From positions 11,785,001 through 11,849,000 of the forward strand of contig OX344765.1 of the NCBI GenBank assembly GCA_947034895.1: a stretch of DNA of 64,000 bases, given 5' to 3'. The stretch's first letter is position 1; every line of letters begins with the position of its first letter. This DNA comes from Rhytidiadelphus loreus (taxonomy: Eukaryota > Streptophyta > Bryopsida > Hypnales > Hylocomiaceae). The notes below the pieces were generated by a model. It was given only the letters and a program-made list of their open reading frames with translations, was not told the DNA's origin and searched no databases. Shown here piece after piece: positions 12,201-22,195 of this stretch. Both the position numbers and the translations under genes were made by a program.

Positions 12201-15200
12201 CGGTGTTTGATGAGGCTTAGGGGAACGACTTGAGGGGAACAAAGCTCTGAATAGGCCTAAAATGGCCCTCCAGCCCCCCCTGTTCTCATTTAATGATTTA
12301 ATGCCTTGATCAAATCATGAAGAAACTTTGATGCAAAACAAGGTTATCTGTTCAATTTGAAGTTTAGATTTTTGTTATAAAGCACTTATGAGAATTGAAT
12401 ACTTACAATATACTTAAACTTGGTGTTAGAAAAGGTGTTAAAAAGGTAAATCTTGTCTTGAAATGTATCAAAAATAAATTCCTAAAATTCTCACTAATAC
12501 AATTTTTAAAACCAAACGAGCAATACACACCTTAAATAAAATCAATATTTATGGTAGCTACATTCGATGTTTTTTTAAAATTATGTAGCAACATTAGATG
12601 TTTATTGAGGCCTTTAGCCCCTAAAGTACCAAAGTCCCTTCAGGGGACACTTGGGATTTCGGGCATGCTCGTGTGACCTCAAATTTTGACCTGATTTTTA
12701 AAACTTTTTTCGAAGATAGGAAATCACATTAACTTTCTAAATATAATTTTTTTTCCAATTGGTGCCCGGGAGCAAAAGTTATGCTGCCCAAAGTTTAAAA
12801 AGCAGTTTGCCGGGCAGAAATAAAAAAACACCAAAAAAATATTTTTCTTAATTTTTTATTTTTTTATGAAAGATTACGTTTTTGTCTACATTTGAAGCTT
12901 TGATTCATTCTATTTGGACCAATAATGAGAAACTTATGGACAATCTCATTTTTCGGGCAATCTACTAATCTTCAGAAAAAAACCCTTTTAGAATTCATTT
13001 CTGAATGCAATTTTTAGTTTTTTTCAATTTTCTTTTTTTGGTTGGGTAAAATTTTCTTGCAAGAAGAGTCTCACCGTTGGGATTATGATGTTTTAATTCC
13101 ATCTTAGAGCTATTAACAATATAGTGTTTTGTTCAATCTCGAATCTACTTCTACTTAACAATTTTTTAATGAATGAAAATCAAGTTTTTTTTCTCTGAAT
13201 TTTTTATCCTCAACTCTCAACTCGAATGTTCAACAAAAAGAAATTTAACTTTATGAATTGTAGTGCAAAAAAAATCCACAAATGGCGGTCAAAGTCATTT
13301 GAAATTGCAGGCCAGCATTCAAAAAAAGTTATTTTTTTGACTTCAAATGCTAATATCTTCTAATCTGTGCGGTCAAACTTCATGAAAATTTTACTACATG
13401 ATACAAGACAGGTTAAGTATAAGATCGTACAGTTAGATTATTAAAAAAAGTTTTATTTGGTTTCTTGGATGATTGCAGTAGAAATGGCAGTTTTCAGTGG
13501 TTTCGGAGCCAAAAAATGCCTTGGTATTTTAGGGGTTAGAAGACCGTGAGTTCCCATACCATGAAGAACGTGGAAACAACTCCACTTCAATACTCTAGCA
13601 TGATGAAGAGACAACTACAACTATCAGATAATAATATTTAATTAAAACTTCAATATTTAAAATATAATATAATATAATAATAATATTATTATTTTTTAAA
13701 TATGAATTTTCTTAAATTTAAATCTTTTAAAATTTAAAATTTAAATCTTTTAAAATTTAAAATTTAAATCTTTTAAAATTTAAAATTTAAATCTTTTAAA
13801 ATTTAAAATTTAAATCTTTTAAAATTCAAAATTCAAATCTTTTAAAAATTCAAATATTCAAAATTAAATTAGTTTTTAATATCTTATATATTTTTAATAT
13901 TTTTAAATGTTTAAATATTTAAATTATTATTATTTTTTCAATATTTAATAATCTAACAACAGGGCAGTTGCAAGAAACACCTGCCGATTTTCATTCAAAA
14001 CGGCAATTTCACTCCTGTTCGTGGATTTTGGAATAATTTTTTTTAAATAAAAAAAAATATGGATAATGTGTAAAGCATTAAAAAAATGATATGTGCAAAA
14101 ATTCAGACCTAAAATTTTTTATCTCTAAGAGTTATGCACGGTCAAAGAGGGTTGAAAAATGGAAGAAAATAGACAGTTTGAAATTTAATTCTTAAAAAAT
14201 AGTAAAAAAATTCAAAAAATTCTCAATTTTTTTTTAATTTTTCCTAACTTATAGATACTCCTTTTCACCAATTTTCACTATTGGAAAAATAAAATTGTGT
14301 TCTCTACACTTGCGCAAAGGTAGTGCTCTTTGAGCACATGTGGAGGGTGGACAGTTTACTATTCTTAGAAAAAAAAATTGTGAGATTGTGTAACTTTAGT
14401 ATAAAACCTTGTATACCAATTTTGAGCTTCAAATTCTTATTTTTGGATCAAAAATAGTACTCCAAACCCCCAAAATGGCCAAGGTAGACATCCAATCGGG
14501 GGCAGTTTAAAAATAGTAAAATAATTTTAGAAAAACCCAAAAAATTACTCAACATTTAAAACTACCACATGTACCTTCATTTCAAGTTTCATAGAAGATG
14601 GACACATGATGCAAAAGTTATGAGCAAAAAACCACCTGTCTAAGGTCAAGGGGACAAAAAATAGGACAAGTGTTTCTTGCAATCACCCAACATTGCAATG
14701 GTTCACAACAAGGAAAACAACTCTGAAATAATCTTCAAGAGGCCCTAAATTTCCCCCTAATGGTTTTGACAATGTTGAATGAATAAAACATGAATGAATG
14801 AACTAACTTGTGTTCATCGCCAAATTTGAGTAACAAGCTGTCCTTGCCCAATAACTTCGCAAGTGAAGGGGGCCAACTCACGTGTACCAACTTGTTCTCA
14901 TTAGTAAACAAAAATTTGTTTCCTTCAGGAGCTGGCAAGGATACAACCATGTTGAAAAATATATTGGTTTTAAACACCTGCAAATGAATGACAATCACAA
15001 GATAGTGAGATTCCACTATTCGTGTAAAGTTCTCCTAACATTGAAATTCATTATATTGGCGCAAGTCAAAGTGCCAAAATTGTGACACTCAACTCTACAA
15101 ATCTCTAAAAACTAAGACCAATATAAATTTAGATTTGAGGGACGCCCAACTTTAGAAACCACAAAGTCGTGAATATTGCCATATTGGCCAATATAACAAA

Positions 15201-16063
15201 ATTGATCATTCTTAATTTTATTTGAACTCAAGACTCTCACCTTAGTACTATTGCATTTGTGATCATTTTCATTAAAATATCGTGTTTCAAAGTATCAAAA
15301 TAGAGGTAAATAATTCAATTGTATATGTCAAATCCAACCAAGTATGATCCCTTGAAACAAATGGATTTAAACGTAGTGACATTCAACACACAACATCCAT
15401 ATTCTGTCCAAAGTTGCAAAGAAGAAAAACTCTTGAAAGTTCTAGTGTGGTCCAAAGACTAGTTCGCATGAATGAAGAGCCTGTTTTGGGTTAATGACAC
15501 CAAGGGAGAGCTTCCATGTATACACGCAGCACGTTTGCTTGCTTCAAGAGGTGATGACAAGTGCCTACGCATTTATACACATATTAGTAATGTACAGACT
15601 TTCAATGTACGCCAATCGTAATTCATAATACATGGTTAGAGCTCATCTCTCTCTACGCATATCTGTAAAGTGGCAGTGGGGTACACAAAGTGAAATCTCA
15701 GTAGTCGAAAAACATCACTCAATCAAACTCTGCAACAACCTGACAAGCAAGCAGCCAAGACACCAAAAGTACGTGTTTGTTGAAAGCCTAGTGTACCTTG
15801 CCATACTTGGCCACTCGTGTATTGTAGAATTCGATCATGCGGTTGTTGTAATTAGCGGTCAAGAAAGCTTGGGTTTCACCCAACAGCGGCCACCCTGCGC
15901 TTCCCGGCGGCACCGGCGGCATCCCTTGGCGTGTTCTTTTTGCAGCTGCACCGCAGCTAGTACCCCAGAACACCAAGCCTGCTAGTAACGCCAACACCGC
16001 CGCAACCACGGCGAGCCATCCGAAATGCCCATCTTGCGTCCATTGCTCCAGCACTCCTCCCAT
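9205..16063 (-). CDS. Cytochrome P450, CYP85 clan (CYP716/CYP725-like), copy A, intact
   Basis: This is an ER-anchored haem monooxygenase. Family members typically oxidise terpenoids, but the substrate cannot be read from sequence. Exons in transcript order are 15797-16063, 14808-14977, 11379-11730, 10417-10630, 10084-10268 and 9205-9516. All have GT-AG introns and join in frame to 499 residues. A hydrophobic anchor (about residues 15-34) is followed by a Pro-rich hinge, [11 protein letters not shown]. The I-helix is AGHDTSS (306-312), the K-helix ETLR (365-368), the PERF-type motif FDPSRF (417-422), and the haem loop [10 protein letters not shown] has Cys442. Intron 2 is 3.1 kb because at least three transposons inserted in it. 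Closest family resemblance, from recall, is to CYP716/CYP725. This is the best candidate for the functional member of the three copies. Confidence 0.92.
9822..9846. other. Telomere-like motif in P450-A intron 5
   Basis: AAACCCTAGGGTTTAGGGTT is a head-to-head junction of plant telomere-type TTTAGGG units. Shorter versions occur at the matching places of copies B (about 38,660) and C (about 49,168). It may be a chance motif or a small interstitial telomeric scar. Confidence 0.4.
11983..12295. mobile_element. CATTAGATG-family MITE in P450-A intron 2
   Basis: The element begins CATTAGATGTTTT and ends with a CATTTAATG-type inverted end. It carries the GAGTTCCC and GGAACC words of this family around an AT-rich core. 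At the matching site, copies B (about 41,146) and C (about 51,447) read straight through CTCATTTAATACTT without it. It is therefore an insertion private to copy A. Confidence 0.65.
12617..13535. mobile_element. 919-bp Tourist-like non-autonomous element, copy 1
   Basis: Ends are GCCCCTAAAGTACCAAAG and its imperfect inverted repeat CTTGGTATTTTAGGGG, flanked by TTA on both sides as in PIF/Harbinger target duplications. Copies B and C lack it at the same position, giving empty sites. It matches 60,308-61,230 over its length, including GGTGCCCGGGA, GCCGGGCAGAAA and GGTCAAACT. It has no transposase reading frame. Confidence 0.8.
13715..13862. repeat. AT-rich short tandem repeat
   Basis: A unit of about 22-23 bp, TTTAAATCTTTTAAAATTTAAAA, is repeated about six times in the AT-rich core of the ancestral element in P450-A intron 2. 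Copies B and C have shorter AT tracts there, so it expanded locally. Confidence 0.75.
13962..14688. mobile_element. 727-bp non-autonomous DNA element with 24-bp terminal inverted repeats
   Basis: The left end GGGCAGTTGCAAGAAACACC pairs with a right end whose reverse complement is GGGTGATTGCAAGAAACACT. The inverted match continues to about 24 bp. AACA flanks both sides (13,958-13,961 and 14,689-14,692), suggesting a 4-bp target duplication. Copies B and C lack it. No coding capacity was seen. Confidence 0.75.
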
Positions 16064-16700
16064 CTTGAGATCGAGACCCTGTCTGTCTGTCTGTCTCTGT
16101 GGAGGAAGAAGATCGACGTGAAACTCTGGCTCAGAGACAAACTGAATGAAGTAAGTTTATCTGTTGGGGAAGTGCGAGTAATGAATTTTTTGAGATCGTG
16201 TTGATAGCCTGGCGTGGATTTTTTCGATAAAAAAGTTCTTCCTTTTCTGGATTTCTCTTTATTTCTCCAGTTCTTTCGTACTTGTTTATTTGGGCACAAC
16301 AAACCTGTGGCTAGCCATTCGATCACGGCACGATTTGCATGCGAGGCTGATGATGTAATTGTGCAGTACAAAGCGCCGATACGTGGACAACTGTGTACAC
16401 TACAGGTTTGTGTGGAGAACAATGAAACGCTTTTGTAAACTGGGCAGGCGTACGTACGGTGAAAGCCGGTTTGTGGAACCATCTCTATGTTGCGAAGAGT
16501 CGTAGACAAGTTGACGAGCATACAGTAACAATGATCACCAGTACGTGTTGGTGGTGCCTTTTGCATTCTCTGCACGCAATTTAAATCATTGGCTAAATCT
16601 TTGTAGCGTTTCAAAAGTCTCTGAGAGCCTAGTGTGAGTTTTGGATACACAAAAAAACAATACTTTGAAAAGTCACTACTTATTCATATGGTGTCCAAGT
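16064..16700 (-). promoter_or_regulatory. P450-A upstream region, conserved with P450-B
   Basis: The 600 bp upstream of the P450-A start is clearly related to 45,785-46,400 upstream of P450-B. Shared words include GTGGCTAGCCATTCGATCACG and ACAATGATCACCAGT. Both contain a pyrimidine/GACAGACAGA leader close to the start codon. It probably carries the promoter. Long open frames here (for example 15,982-16,650 minus) cross exon 1 in another frame and are not genes. P450-C has lost this region. Confidence 0.5.
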
Positions 16701-16813
16701 AATGCATGCTTAAGGCTGTTGAGATTCTCACTCAATTGTCAATAAGATCTGATAAAATGACATATCATTGCGTTCAATTGGAATTAGTTTCTATCATAGG
16801 TGCACATACGTAC

Positions 16814-17080
16814 CTAATATCTTATATCTCCCTCGTTGGGACCCATGGGAAGCGCAATCAATTTGTTAACAATATACTGGAGACCGCTGGGAACCCACTG
16901 AAACGGAAATTCAAGCGCAAGAAACTCCCCACAGAGATGGCGGAGTTGGAAACTCTGGTCGATTCTAGAAAACTCGAACTCCCTGTATGCGGGTACAAAT
17001 GAGTTGAATTGCGTCAAGTGCCCAGTGTTGCAAAGCTCGATCAGTTTAGCTCCCACACGGTAATTGAAGCATAAGTTGAA
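16814..17080 (-). pseudogene. Coding-like fragment of unrecognised gene
   Basis: About 85 codons are open on the minus strand, with protein-like composition. It contains SFVPAYREFEFSRIDQSFQ and later GLQYIVNKLIALPMG. There is no start context or intron boundary I can defend. An inverted, decayed copy lies at about 33,900-34,130, and small remnants at about 36,720-36,795 and 46,490-46,560. It lies between the P450-A promoter and the ACX2 exon 7-8 copy. I do not recognise the family. Confidence 0.35.
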
Positions 17081-17081
17081 A

Positions 17082-17882
17082 GGCAGTATTGCTGCGTAAC
17101 AATACTACTTTGGTCTTCATCTAATTTGACCAATTATATCTTTTGTCTGACCTAAGTGTAGTCGTTTTTCAAAGACTTTCTTGCTTTCAAGGATTGGATA
17201 AACTGTGGATTTCCAAATTTGGAAGGTCGCTGCAGATCTACTAATTAAACAGTACAAGAGAAAATTCGAGAATGGGGCACTGAGTGTAACCTGGACTTAC
17301 TTGAGGGATTCAATGAGCACATACTTATCCCAAACAAATCCCGTGTCCTCACACCGGGAAGGTTACGGCCACCTACGGGACCCCGACCCTCGCTTTCAAC
17401 TGGACGCGTTCCAGGTACCTTTCGATCTCCGGACCTCAATCAATTTATGTGTGATCTTTTTTTGCAGTAAACTTGATAGCATTGAATCTTCGCTGACGAC
17501 TGACAGAACTATGAAAAGTGCGGTTTTCCTTGCCGCTTAGACATCGAAACGTACACGCTTTAATCTCTTCGCCTCATGTGATCATCATTCTTGTGTGTGT
17601 GCAGTACGTATCGCACGGCCAGATTGCTACACACGGCAGCGCTGTGATTGAGGAAGCACTCCGAACGTTGTGGCAGCTTTAATTTGGGAATTGGAATCGC
17701 TGCCTCGATCATTTGCTGACGCTGGTCGAATCCCACATCGAGTCGGTCATATAATTACCTAAATTCAGTGAGGCAGTGGAAAGGTTCTTCCTTATACGTT
17801 CTAATCATTCCGGGATTGCTCTTTTTGCGCGCTTGACCAGTGCCTTTTACTGTTGCTGTACTTCCGTGACATAAATATTAAT
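17082..17882 (+). pseudogene. ACX2 partial duplicate, exons 7-8, forward
   Basis: The segment corresponds to ACX2 from intron 6 (about 6,535) to intron 8 (about 7,360). The exon 7 equivalent (17,226-17,414) stays open, with small in-frame insertions (an extra Ile and an extra Asp-Pro). Its acceptor has changed from GGCAG to GGAAG. The exon 8 equivalent (about 17,605-17,783) is frameshifted by an extra TACG after the acceptor and has further damage. There is no start codon, FAD-domain exons or C-terminus, so it cannot make an oxidase. The copy ends where a MITE (17,883) begins. It is the forward arm of an inverted repeat with 18,180-19,890. Confidence 0.85.
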
Positions 17883-18165
17883 ACGGGGAATTTTGTTAAA
17901 ACGGCTGTATATCATGTGCCATTTTCAAACCCGACAGTAAAAGTCACTGTTAGGATAGGTATAAGATTTCAAAAATCTTGGACGTATATAGATTTCATAA
18001 ATCTAGTAATTTCAAACTGTGTGATTTGAATTGTGAAAGTTTCATCTATGATTCATGTAGATTTTCAATATGTAGGAATGATATGGATTTTAGAAATCTA
18101 GGACAATTGTACATTTCAGACTACTTGGTTTGAATTGTAAGCCAAAGTTGTGGAACCTCCAGAGT
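17883..18165. mobile_element. 4-bp-TSD MITE family, copy a (3' end truncated)
   Basis: The left end ACGGGGAATTTTGTTAAAAC matches the family end ATGGTCAATTTCGTTAAAATGG. The body matches copy d (31,373-31,696): AGTCAC, then GGAATGATAT, then AATCTAGGACAATTGTA. No right terminal repeat is seen. The DNA switches directly to an inverted ACX2 segment, so the element sits on the inversion breakpoint. Confidence 0.7.
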
Positions 18166-18260
18166 GATGCCAAATATTTACCTTAGCCTTATTCGGCACA
18201 ATGTAGTCTTGGTTGTAGCACGTGCCAACGTCCTTCCAGATTCAATCCAAAGCATAAAGT

Positions 18261-18629
18261 GAAGGCACCCAAAACCATTAATATAAGCAATTGATCATAG
18301 TTGGAAGCACCTTTTCCTAAAAATGATATTTTAGTAGTATTAGCAAGTGAAAATCATGAATACTAAAGATAAATTAGATTTATTAGATGTGGTATGTAAT
18401 TTCTATGATTTTTCAAAGTGCCAGCTCCCTAGACCACTGAAACTGTCACGTAGGTGGACCCTAAATCAAAATATGCAAAAACCAATAGGTCAACGAATCA
18501 AAACTTCAAATGTGTTGGCAAATTAGAGATAAGCATTTGAAGGACACATTAACCAAAGTCTAGGAACACATTTAGTGGCAATCTGGGGTACAAGAATAGG
18601 AACAAGGGTGCTTTTGGGTGCCTTTACCT
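18261..18629. mobile_element. hAT-like MITE inside inverted ACX2 exon 9
   Basis: Left end GAAGGCACCCAAAAC; right end TGCTTTTGGGTGCCTTT, its inverted repeat. Flanks CATAAAGT (18,253-18,260) and CATAAGT (18,630-18,636) look like a 7-8 bp target duplication, the hAT length. The intact exon 9 of ACX2 gives the empty site. Confidence 0.65.
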
Positions 18630-18701
18630 CATAAGTTGCGCATTGCGTTCAACACTTTCCTTGTCTACTTGTCTTTGCACCTAAGAGCAAGAATGGCAAA
18701 T

Positions 18702-19030
18702 ATGGGCAATTTTGTAAAAATGGTGCCATTCTGCTACTTTGGTAGTTTTTTGCGGTTGAGACTAGGCAGTTTGAAATATACAACTCTCTTAAATGGCTGA
18801 AATCTCAATCTTTCGTAGATGTCTAAAATCTATACCAATCCTAGATGTCACTTTTACAATTTTAACCGCGTGGTCTAAAATCTATGTACCTGTCCTAAAA
18901 TTCTTAAATCTATATAAACCAAATATTTCTAAAATCTATACCAATCCTAGATGTCACTTTCATAGTTTAGACCAGGCGGGTGGTCTGAAAATGGCTCATG
19001 GAATACCACCATTTTAACGAAATTGCTCAT
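18702..19030. mobile_element. 4-bp-TSD MITE family, copy b
   Basis: Ends are ATGGGCAATTTTGTAAAAATGG and the inverted CCATTTTAACGAAATTGCTCAT. They are flanked by AAAT on both sides (18,698-18,701 and 19,031-19,034). It lies in intron 8 of the inverted ACX2 copy. The functional gene has no insertion there. Confidence 0.85.
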
Positions 19031-19503
19031 AAATCCGATCAGTCACCACTTGTAGTGAAACAGAGAAGAACAGTTATACTACGGAAGTGCAGCAGCAAGA
19101 GGCACTGGTCAATCGCAGCGCTGGCTGCGCTGCCGTGTGTAGCAATCTTTCCTGCACACAAACAAGAATGATGATCACGTACATGAGGAACCGGCATCGA
19201 AGTGATTAAAGCGTGTTCGGATGTCGAAGCGGCAAGGCAAACCACACTTTTCATAGATCTGCCAGTCATCAGCAAAGATTCAATGCTATCAAGTTTACTG
19301 CAAAAATAGATGACCTTTAGCTCGACAAGATATGAATTAACATGGAAATTGATAGACCATCTAGAGCTCCGGAGATCGAAAGGTACCAAGAAAGCGTCCA
19401 GTTGAAAGCAAGGGTCCCGTCGGTGACCTCAACCTTCCCGGTGTGTGGACACGGGTTTTGTTTCGGATAAGTATGCACATGCTCATTGAATCCCTCAAGT
19501 AAG

Positions 19504-19803
19504 GGCCTCCTTACATGTATCGGTCATCGGGGAACTTTCTGATAGCGCGTGGTATAGTGAAAAATAGACATTGCACTTTCATGTGGACCCGGTGGGTGGG
19601 GACGGAGACAATAAAAAGTTTCCACATATTAGATTCCCTCATCTGCACCAAGTCTCCACCAATGAGGTTGTCCACTGGTATTGGTGAAACTTCATGTCCT
19701 CCTTTCTCGCTTGCCTACCCCGGCAAGACCATCGGTGGAGCCACTTTTGTCTTCTTGCTTGAATTAGAGGAAAGTTTGCCCACCGGGTGAACATGTAAGC
19801 TGG
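19504..19803. mobile_element. Insertion of unknown type in inverted ACX2 exon 7
   Basis: About 300 bp of moderately GC-rich DNA interrupts the exon 7 equivalent. TAAG or GTAAG flanks the left side and TAAG the right. Ends GGCCTCC and GCTGGTCC give at best a very short inverted repeat. I do not recognise it. It could be a MITE or captured host DNA. Confidence 0.45.
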
Positions 19804-19890
19804 TCCTAAGTCCAAGTTACACTCAGTGCCCCACCCTCGATTTCTCTCTTGTACTGTTTTAGTAGATCTGCAGCAACCTTCCAAAATTGA

Positions 19891-20677
19891 AAAACCACAA
19901 TTTACACTGGGAACTTTGAACCGTATAGCCCCCTGGGCTAAACAGTCTCGGGGGCTAAAACCAACCCCATTTACCCCCGGCTACATCCGAGTGGGCTTCC
20001 CAGGCAAGGGAGAATTGATCCCTTCGCTCGATCCTGCGAGCAAACCCTAGAATTATTTATTTTCTGCACATGAATTTTTTGGCAAATTTTGAATTCATTT
20101 TTGCAATCAGAGACCCCGAATTAGCTAGGTGAGGTCAAGAGTTTATCCTAGAATGGCCCAAAATAGGGGGCATTTTTTTTACTTGCATCCCTAGAAAGGC
20201 CGAGCGAGGGGGTCAATCTACCCTGATCGCTTCCCATGAGCTTCCCGGTACACCCTAGCTAAAGGCCAAGGTGAACTGACCCCCTTACTCGGCTCTGCGG
20301 GCAAACCCTGGAATTATTTATTTTTTACACATGAATTTTTTTGCAAAATTTTAATTCATTTTTGCGATCAGAGATTCCAAATTAGTTTAGAGAGGTTAAG
20401 AATATATCCTAGAACGGCCCAAAATAGGGGGCTTTTTTTTTACATGCACCTCTGGTAAGGCCGAGCGAGGGGGTCAATCCACTCTGATCCTAGCTGGCGA
20501 CTTGGACTAAATAGTACGGAGTAAAAAGGTTAAAAAGTGGCGAGGCTGTGCAGAATGGATGTGGGTTGAATAATTTAGTAACATACTAAGGTAGAATCAC
20601 CCATTCCCAACCAGGGATGAGTCTCCAACATGTAGAAGTAATCTAATTCCAACCAATTAAATTGTTTTTGTGGACTA
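19891..20677 (+). repeat. Two tandem copies of about 260 bp
   Basis: The block starting CAAACCCT(A/G)GAATTATTTATTTT near 20,041 recurs near 20,302. Both contain GCGATCAGAGAT or GCAATCAGAGAC and TCCTAGAA-GGCCCAAAATAGGGGG, and end GGCCGAGCGAGGGGGTCAATC. No reading frame is supported. The rest of the stretch shows nothing recognisable. Confidence 0.75.
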
Positions 20678-20923
20678 ATGGTCAATTTCGTTAAAATGAC
20701 GGTATTCCACATGCCATTTTAATGGAATATCTTCTACAAATGGAGAATAAGTGGGCCACGATAGGGTCATACATGTGCCAATTTTATGCCGAGCACATTC
20801 AAATCACTCCTAGTTCACGCATTTCCACTCCCCTCGGACAATCTTTCCATTATTTTCATTCTTTCAGTGTTTTCATTTTGTGCCATTTTAATGGAATACC
20901 GCCATTTTAATGAAATTGACCAT
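20678..20923. mobile_element. 4-bp-TSD MITE family, copy c
   Basis: Ends are ATGGTCAATTTCGTTAAAATG and the inverted CATTTTAATGAAATTGACCAT. ACTA flanks both sides (20,674-20,677 and 20,924-20,927). Interior words CATTTTAATGGAATA repeat near both ends. Confidence 0.85.
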
Positions 20924-20929
20924 ACTACC

Positions 20930-22195
20930 AGATTTAATCACGAGCACAATATACAAAGCTGCAAGGAACAATTATTACATGCCATGTGTTTATTTTGAAA
21001 TTTGTACACATGAGCAGGAAATAATCTTGTCTATGATTGGAATTGCAAAACTCTAAATGTTGGGTATGGGTCGGGAACACTTTATGCCTTATAAAATTCA
21101 CAAAAATTTCAGCTTTTGCAAATAAAATTCTGAAAATTTTGCAATCATAGTATTTTCTACGTTCCTACACAAGAAAAATTTCCATTCCACTCAACTATTC
21201 CCCATCTGTCCCACAAATGCTTATTTGATCGGTTATGGGCAGCCTTATCTTAGCGCTTCACATACTCAGTTGAACCGAGAAGCTTTTAGTCATACGTGTA
21301 CTACACGTCATCAAATTTTCAATTTTTTTGGAAATTAATTAAAATTCATCAAAATTTCTTAAGAGAAAAGTAAAAAACATTAATATTTTAAATCATAATT
21401 CATAATATGTTGAAGAAATATAAAAATTCATAATATATTGAAGAAATAACTTGAGAGTATCTATAAAAAAAATTTGTATGTAAACATTATATTCATCCTT
21501 GGGAAAAATAGTAAGTAGAAAAATGTAGAGAATGATTTGAAGTATTAAATTCATACATATTTATTCCTGGAATGAGAAAAATACCAAGCCCAATGGTTGT
21601 AATGTTGTTATAAACAACCTACAACCTTTTATTTTATTCTTTTTAAATTTAGTTTGAAAGTTCAATGAAATAAAGAACTTCATAGTTCATTTAAGGTGGA
21701 GATTCCATCATTGCTCGCAAACTAGAATTCATCATAATTTTCATCTCACTAATTGAAATGGAATGATCTAAAGCTTTCTACATATACATAAATTTGGAAA
21801 ACCAATATCAAATTTTTGGTTTTGAAAACATTGCCACATTGGTTCCTTCTTAGTGCTTTGCTGAGGTTGAACAAGAATCTCCATACCATGCCATACTTTT
21901 TTAACTATGTAGTCAAAAGTTACAAAAATTGTTGCATTTTTTAGCTATTCAACTACATGTTTTGTGAAAATTTCAAAGTAAAAAAATGAAAATTTCTTTG
22001 ATGGCAAGCTAACCAAAATTTCTATGTTGCCAAAAAATCATTGTTTAGTCCTGTAGGGACTAAATGCACTGCCCACATTTAAAGTTAAAATTCTTTTTAT
22101 TGAATTATTACTATACAAACTTTAACTAGTATACTATTATAGAAATGTATGGATTTACTGTAGACCATTTAACTCCTTGTATTGAAAGATTAGAA
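20930..22195. other. AT-rich DNA, no gene seen
   Basis: The only structure is a dispersed segment at about 21,505-21,740 (AATAGTAAGTAGAAA, then CCAATGGTTG and AAACAACCTACA). It recurs at about 34,845-35,060 and inverted at about 54,520-54,740. No coding region is supported. Confidence 0.5.

Larger units (their letters stand above)
12590..14765. mobile_element. Ancestral CATTAGATG-family element, interrupted by later insertions
   Basis: The left part (ACATTAGATGTTTATTGAGGCC, from 12,590) and right part (ATTTCCCCCTAATGG, ending near 14,762) match elements at the same intron 2 position in P450-B and P450-C. It was therefore present before the P450 duplications. In copy A it is split by the 919-bp element (12,617-13,535) and the 727-bp element (13,962-14,688). 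Confidence 0.6.
18180..19890 (-). pseudogene. ACX2 partial duplicate, exons 7-9, inverted
   Basis: Read on the minus strand this is ACX2 exon 7 (about 19,880-19,387), intron 7, the first part of exon 8 (about 19,119-19,157), intron 8 remnants (19,031-19,117) and exon 9 (about 18,682-18,189). Most of exon 8 is deleted. Exon 7 is split by a 300-bp insertion (19,504-19,803), intron 8 by a MITE (18,702-19,030), and exon 9 by a 369-bp hAT-like element (18,261-18,629). It cannot encode a protein. Opposed to the forward copy at 17,082-17,882 with a MITE between them, it gives a hairpin-shaped arrangement. Confidence 0.85.

Noticed and set aside
13620..13960. Replication origin or matrix-attachment site
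   Set aside because: Only AT-richness and a short tandem repeat support it; nothing specific can be read.
15982..16650. 222-codon minus-strand frame over P450-A exon 1 and its upstream region
   Set aside because: It is in a different frame from the P450 exon and is not kept in the matching P450-B region.
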